A stretch of 8,380 nt of DNA from Selenomonadaceae bacterium (GTDB lineage: Bacteria > Bacillota > Negativicutes > Selenomonadales > Selenomonadaceae): positions 1 through 8,380 of the forward strand of contig JAEERZ010000089.1 of the NCBI GenBank assembly GCA_016286075.1, in the 5' to 3' direction. The notes beneath the pieces were generated by a model, which searched no databases, had not been told where the DNA came from, and was given only the letters and a program-made list of their open reading frames with translations. Below, one piece after another: positions 6,209 through 8,380 of this stretch; position 1 is the first letter of the stretch; the number at the start of each line of letters is the position of its first letter. The position numbers and the translations under genes were made by a program.

Positions 6209-7246
6209 TTATTTCAGCTTCTTCGTCGTCATTACCACGCGCTGCAAAAGCTCAATGTTCTCCAGCGAACGTCCCGTTCCTTCTCCGACGCAGGAAAGAG
6301 CATCCTCCGCCACCAAAACCGGCATACCCGTCTCTTTGGAAAGCAATTTGTCCAAATTCGTCAGCAAAGCGCCGCCGCCGGTCATCATGATTCCATGATC
6401 CATCACATCGGAAGCAAGTTCCGGCGGAGTTTTTTCCAGCGTGCCCTTGACCGCGTCGATGATTTTGTAAATCGGCTCGTTCAACGCCTCGCGGACTTCA
6501 CGCGCCTTGAGATTCAACGTCTGCGGCAGTCCGCTGACAAGATCGCGCCCGCGAATATCCATAGCCTTTTCCATCGCCGGATCGACAATAGCCGTTCCGA
6601 TGGCCATCTTTACCTCTTCCGCGGTTCTCTCGCCGATCAACAGATTATACATACGCTTGACATACTGAACGATGGCCGAATCCAGTTCGTCGCCGCCGAT
6701 GCGAATGGAACGGCTCGTCACGATGCCGCCGAGGGAGATGACCGCGATTTCCGTAGTGCCGCCGCCGATATCGACGACCATGCTGCCCGTCGCTTCCTCC
6801 ACCGGAAGGCCCGCACCGATAGCCGCAGCCATCGGCTCCTCGATCAGATACGCCTCCCGCGCGCCCGCCTGCTGCGCCGCGTCGATGACCGCGCGCTTCT
6901 CCACTTCCGTGACGCCCGACGGAACGCCGACCACCACGCGGGGACGAACGAAGGATTTCGTATTCATCGCCTTGCGGATAAAGTATTTGAGCATCGCCTG
7001 CGTCACGTCAAAATCGGCGATAACGCCGTCCTTCATCGGGCGAATCGCCACAATATTTCCCGGCGTGCGGCCGATCATGCGCTTTGCTTCCTCGCCGACT
7101 GCCAGCACCTCGCCGGTGTCGCTCTTTATCGCCACCACGGACGGCTCGCGAAGGACGATGCCCCGCCCTTTCACATGCACCAACGTATTCGCCGTTCCAA
7201 GATCGATTCCCATATCACGCGAAAAACCGCCAAATATGCTCCACAT
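6209..7246 (-). CDS. mreB: MreB, actin-like rod shape-determining protein
   Basis: Bacterial actin that polymerises on ATP along the inside of the membrane and directs the lateral wall-synthesis complex. With the chosen start the protein has 345 residues, typical for the family. Phosphate-binding loops are IDLGTANT (14-21) and VDIGGGTTEI (158-167); LIEEPMAAAIGAGLPV (134-149) includes the region of the water-activating glutamate; the adenosine motif is MTGGGALLTNL (288-298). The N-terminus (MWSIFGGFSRDMG) is a short amphipathic stretch with Trp and Phe that fits a membrane anchor. An upstream in-frame ATG at 7276 would add ten residues (MVLRKEKTKE). I prefer 7246 because a GGAAGGAG site precedes it and because family members begin just before the DLGTANT motif. 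It is the first gene of the mreBCD-mrdA-minCDE run and abuts mreC (TAAATG). Confidence 0.97.
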   Translation of the reverse strand: MWSIFGGFSRDMGIDLGTANTLVHVKGRGIVLREPSVVAIKSDTGEVLAVGEEAKRMIGRTPGNIVAIRPMKDGVIADFDVTQAMLKYFIRKAMNTKSFVRPRVVVGVPSGVTEVEKRAVIDAAQQAGAREAYLIEEPMAAAIGAGLPVEEATGSMVVDIGGGTTEIAVISLGGIVTSRSIRIGGDELDSAIVQYVKRMYNLLIGERTAEEVKMAIGTAIVDPAMEKAMDIRGRDLVSGLPQTLNLKAREVREALNEPIYKIIDAVKGTLEKTPPELASDVMDHGIMMTGGGALLTNLDKLLSKETGMPVLVAEDALSCVGEGTGRSLENIELLQRVVMTTKKLK

Positions 7247-7258
7247 TTCTTTTGTTTT

Positions 7259-7266
7259 CTCCTTCC
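7259..7266 (-). promoter_or_regulatory. Ribosome binding site that decides the mreB start
   Basis: GGAAGGAG on the minus strand, with its last G 12 bases upstream of the ATG at 7246. It lies inside the reading frame that would be used if translation began at the upstream ATG at 7276, which has only a poor TAGGT in front of it. This favours the 345-residue MreB. Confidence 0.7.
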
Positions 7267-7318
7267 TCAACACCATAATATACCTATTATAGAAACAATG
7301 TTCCCATACTTTGCCATT

Positions 7319-7355
7319 TTCAAGCTATAGTATTGTACCACACCTTGAGCTTGAA
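7319..7355. repeat. 8-bp inverted repeat bracketing the candidate mreB promoter
   Basis: TTCAAGCT at 7319-7326 and its exact reverse complement AGCTTGAA at 7348-7355, separated by 21 bases. The spacer contains the extended -10 TGGTACAAT of the minus strand. A transcript from that promoter would begin at the inner edge of the left arm, so the repeat would not be a hairpin in the RNA. A paired operator on DNA is the better reading, but chance cannot be excluded. Confidence 0.4.
7332..7340 (-). promoter_or_regulatory. Candidate mreB promoter (extended -10)
   Basis: Minus-strand TGGTACAAT: an extended -10 (TG plus one base) with hexamer TACAAT (5 of 6). No good -35 lies 16-18 bases upstream, where only T-rich sequence is found. 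Transcription would start near 7325, giving a leader of about 78 bases. A perfect TATAAT closer to the gene (7286-7291) is an alternative -10, but it lacks both a TG extension and a -35. Either could serve; which one is used cannot be settled by eye. Confidence 0.45.
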
Positions 7356-7454
7356 GAAAATGTTTAAAGAAAAATTTTTCACAAACCAAAAACAAATACG
7401 CTTTTCTCCCGACAAGAAAGTTATAATCGGGCAGTTTCTTATTTTCTTTCCATC

Positions 7455-7463
7455 TGATATAAT
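7455..7463 (+). promoter_or_regulatory. Extended -10 promoter of the HerA-like gene
   Basis: Plus-strand TGATATAAT: a TG extension plus a perfect TATAAT (7458-7463). The -35 region at 17 bases (TTTCTT) is poor, which is common for extended -10 promoters. Transcription would start near 7470, giving a leader of about 48 bases. A further TATAAT at 7422-7427 could be an upstream alternative but has no TG extension or -35. Confidence 0.65.
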
Positions 7464-7517
7464 ATATATGTTTGAAAAACAACGCTCAAATGCGTCGTAA
7501 GTTGAAGGAGGCTCTAT

Positions 7518-8380
7518 ATGTTAAAGGACGGAAAAGTTTGGATCGCGCAAAACGACAACGGCGAAAACATTTTCATTCTGCCGAAGATGGCCAACCGCCA
7601 CGGCCTCGTCGCCGGAGCCACCGGCACCGGCAAGACCGTCACCCTGAAGGTGATGGCGGAGACGTTCAGCGATATGGGCGTTCCCGTATTCATGGCCGAC
7701 GTCAAAGGCGACATCGCCGGCATGCTCTGCCCCGGCACGGACAGCGAGGACATGCAGAAGCGCATCGCGAAATTCGGCCTCGCGGAAGCCGGATTCAGCT
7801 ATAAAGGATGCCCCGTAACCATTTGGGATATTTTCGGCAAAAACGGCATTCCGCTCCGCACCACGATCTCGGAGATCGGGCCGCTGCTCCTGGCGCGCAT
7901 CCTCGAACTGAACGACCTCCAAAGCGCCCTTCTGAGCATCATCTTCAAGATTGCCGACGACAACAACCTGCTTCTCATCGACACGAAAGACATCAAAGCC
8001 TGCGTCAATTACATACAGGACCATCGCGCCGATTTCGAGCCGGACTACGGCAAGATGAGCGCCGCCTCCCTCTCCGCTATCCAGCGCGCCATCGTGACCT
8101 TGGAGCTGGCGGGCGGCGACGTATTCTTCGGCGAGCCCGCGCTGAACATCCATGACTGGATGGCGCAGGACATGGGCAAAGGCATGATCAATATCCTTGA
8201 CAGCGGAAGCCTCATCAGCAACGGAAAACTCTACTCGACCTTCCTGCTCTGGATGCTGTCCGAGCTTTTCGAGACGCTGCCCGAAGTCGGCGATATGCCG
8301 AAACCGAAAATGGTCTTCTTCTTCGACGAAGCCCACCTTCTCTTCGACGGCGCATCGAAAGCGCTGCTCGACAAGATTGA
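7518..8380 (+). CDS. HerA/FtsK-fold ATPase, DUF853 (YjgR-like) family, C-terminal part missing
   Basis: Putative P-loop NTPase of the HerA-FtsK superfamily, annotated in many genomes as a helicase or DUF853 protein; its cellular role is not established. The first 287 residues are visible and the gene runs off the right edge. Homologues are about 480-520 residues, so roughly 200 are missing. Walker A is GATGTGKT (33-40), embedded in HGLVAGATGTGKTVTLKV, and FMADVKGDIAGM (58-69) is the family's DxKGD signature. Walker B is MVFFFDEAH (265-273; D270, E271). There is no signal peptide or membrane segment, so it is probably cytosolic. The start is well supported: AAGGAGG (7505-7511) lies 6 bases before the ATG and an extended -10 promoter lies upstream. 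It is transcribed divergently from mreB. Standard HerA partners (NurA nuclease) are not visible, and DUF853 proteins usually occur without one. The fold is certain; function is unknown. Confidence 0.9.
   Translation, partial: MLKDGKVWIAQNDNGENIFILPKMANRHGLVAGATGTGKTVTLKVMAETFSDMGVPVFMADVKGDIAGMLCPGTDSEDMQKRIAKFGLAEAGFSYKGCPVTIWDIFGKNGIPLRTTISEIGPLLLARILELNDLQSALLSIIFKIADDNNLLLIDTKDIKACVNYIQDHRADFEPDYGKMSAASLSAIQRAIVTLELAGGDVFFGEPALNIHDWMAQDMGKGMINILDSGSLISNGKLYSTFLLWMLSELFETLPEVGDMPKPKMVFFFDEAHLLFDGASKALLDKI

Larger units (their letters stand above)
7247..7517. other. AT-rich divergent intergenic region between mreB and the HerA-like gene
   Basis: 271 bases without a gene, clearly richer in A and T than the coding sequence on either side. 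It holds the mreB ribosome site and candidate promoters on the left, the inverted repeat at 7319-7355, a 12-bp perfect palindrome GAAAAATTTTTC (7369-7380), a stray plus-strand TATAAT (7422-7427), and the promoter and ribosome site of the rightward gene. I see no RNA gene and no terminator. Confidence 0.7.

Noticed and set aside
6395..7330. Long plus-strand open frame of 311 codons opposite mreB
   Set aside because: It is antisense to a fully recognisable MreB, its translation is Arg/His/Asp-rich without any family motif, and it has no ribosome site. GC-rich codon use on the real strand keeps this frame open.
7521..8336. Minus-strand open frame of 271 codons opposite the HerA-like ATPase
   Set aside because: The plus-strand frame has clear Walker A and B motifs, a strong ribosome site and a promoter; the minus-strand frame has none of these.

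Overview
The window is a chromosomal cell-shape and division locus from a moderately GC-rich bacterium. Most likely it comes from the Firmicutes, with the Negativicutes (diderm Firmicutes such as the Selenomonas relatives) a reasonable guess. The reasons are the strong AGGAGG-type ribosome sites, the clear sigma-A promoters with extended -10 elements, the linkage of mreBCD and a class B penicillin-binding protein to minCDE (including minE), and an ahcY of the short archaeal/Thermotoga-like type. The lineage is inferred from gene order and protein style; no 16S or similar marker is present.

Layout: almost everything is on the minus strand and is transcribed from right to left. From the right, mreB, mreC and mreD (actin-like filament and its membrane partners) are packed end to end: mreB and mreC abut, and mreC and mreD overlap by 4 bases. 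After 48 bases comes mrdA (PBP2, the elongation transpeptidase). A 108-base gap holds a strong consensus promoter, and then minC, minD and minE (division-site placement) follow with 12-base gaps. A Rho-independent terminator closes the unit after minE. Further left, with its own extended -10 promoter, is ahcY (S-adenosylhomocysteine or S-inosylhomocysteine hydrolase), which runs off the left edge. On the right, a 271-base AT-rich region separates mreB from a divergent plus-strand gene for a HerA/FtsK-fold ATPase of the DUF853 (YjgR-like) family, which runs off the right edge.

How it works together: MreB filaments, MreC, MreD and PBP2 form the elongasome that inserts lateral peptidoglycan, while MinCDE keeps the FtsZ ring away from the poles. 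One locus therefore carries both the rod-elongation module and the septum-placement module. The internal minC promoter allows the second module to be expressed separately. rodA, the usual glycosyltransferase partner of PBP2, is not in this window.

I see no mobile element, CRISPR array, tRNA or rRNA, and no clearly novel system. The least ordinary features are the low-complexity C-terminal tail of MreC with a four-residue tandem repeat, an inverted repeat bracketing the candidate mreB promoter, the variant substrate site of AhcY, and the divergent HerA-like ATPase.
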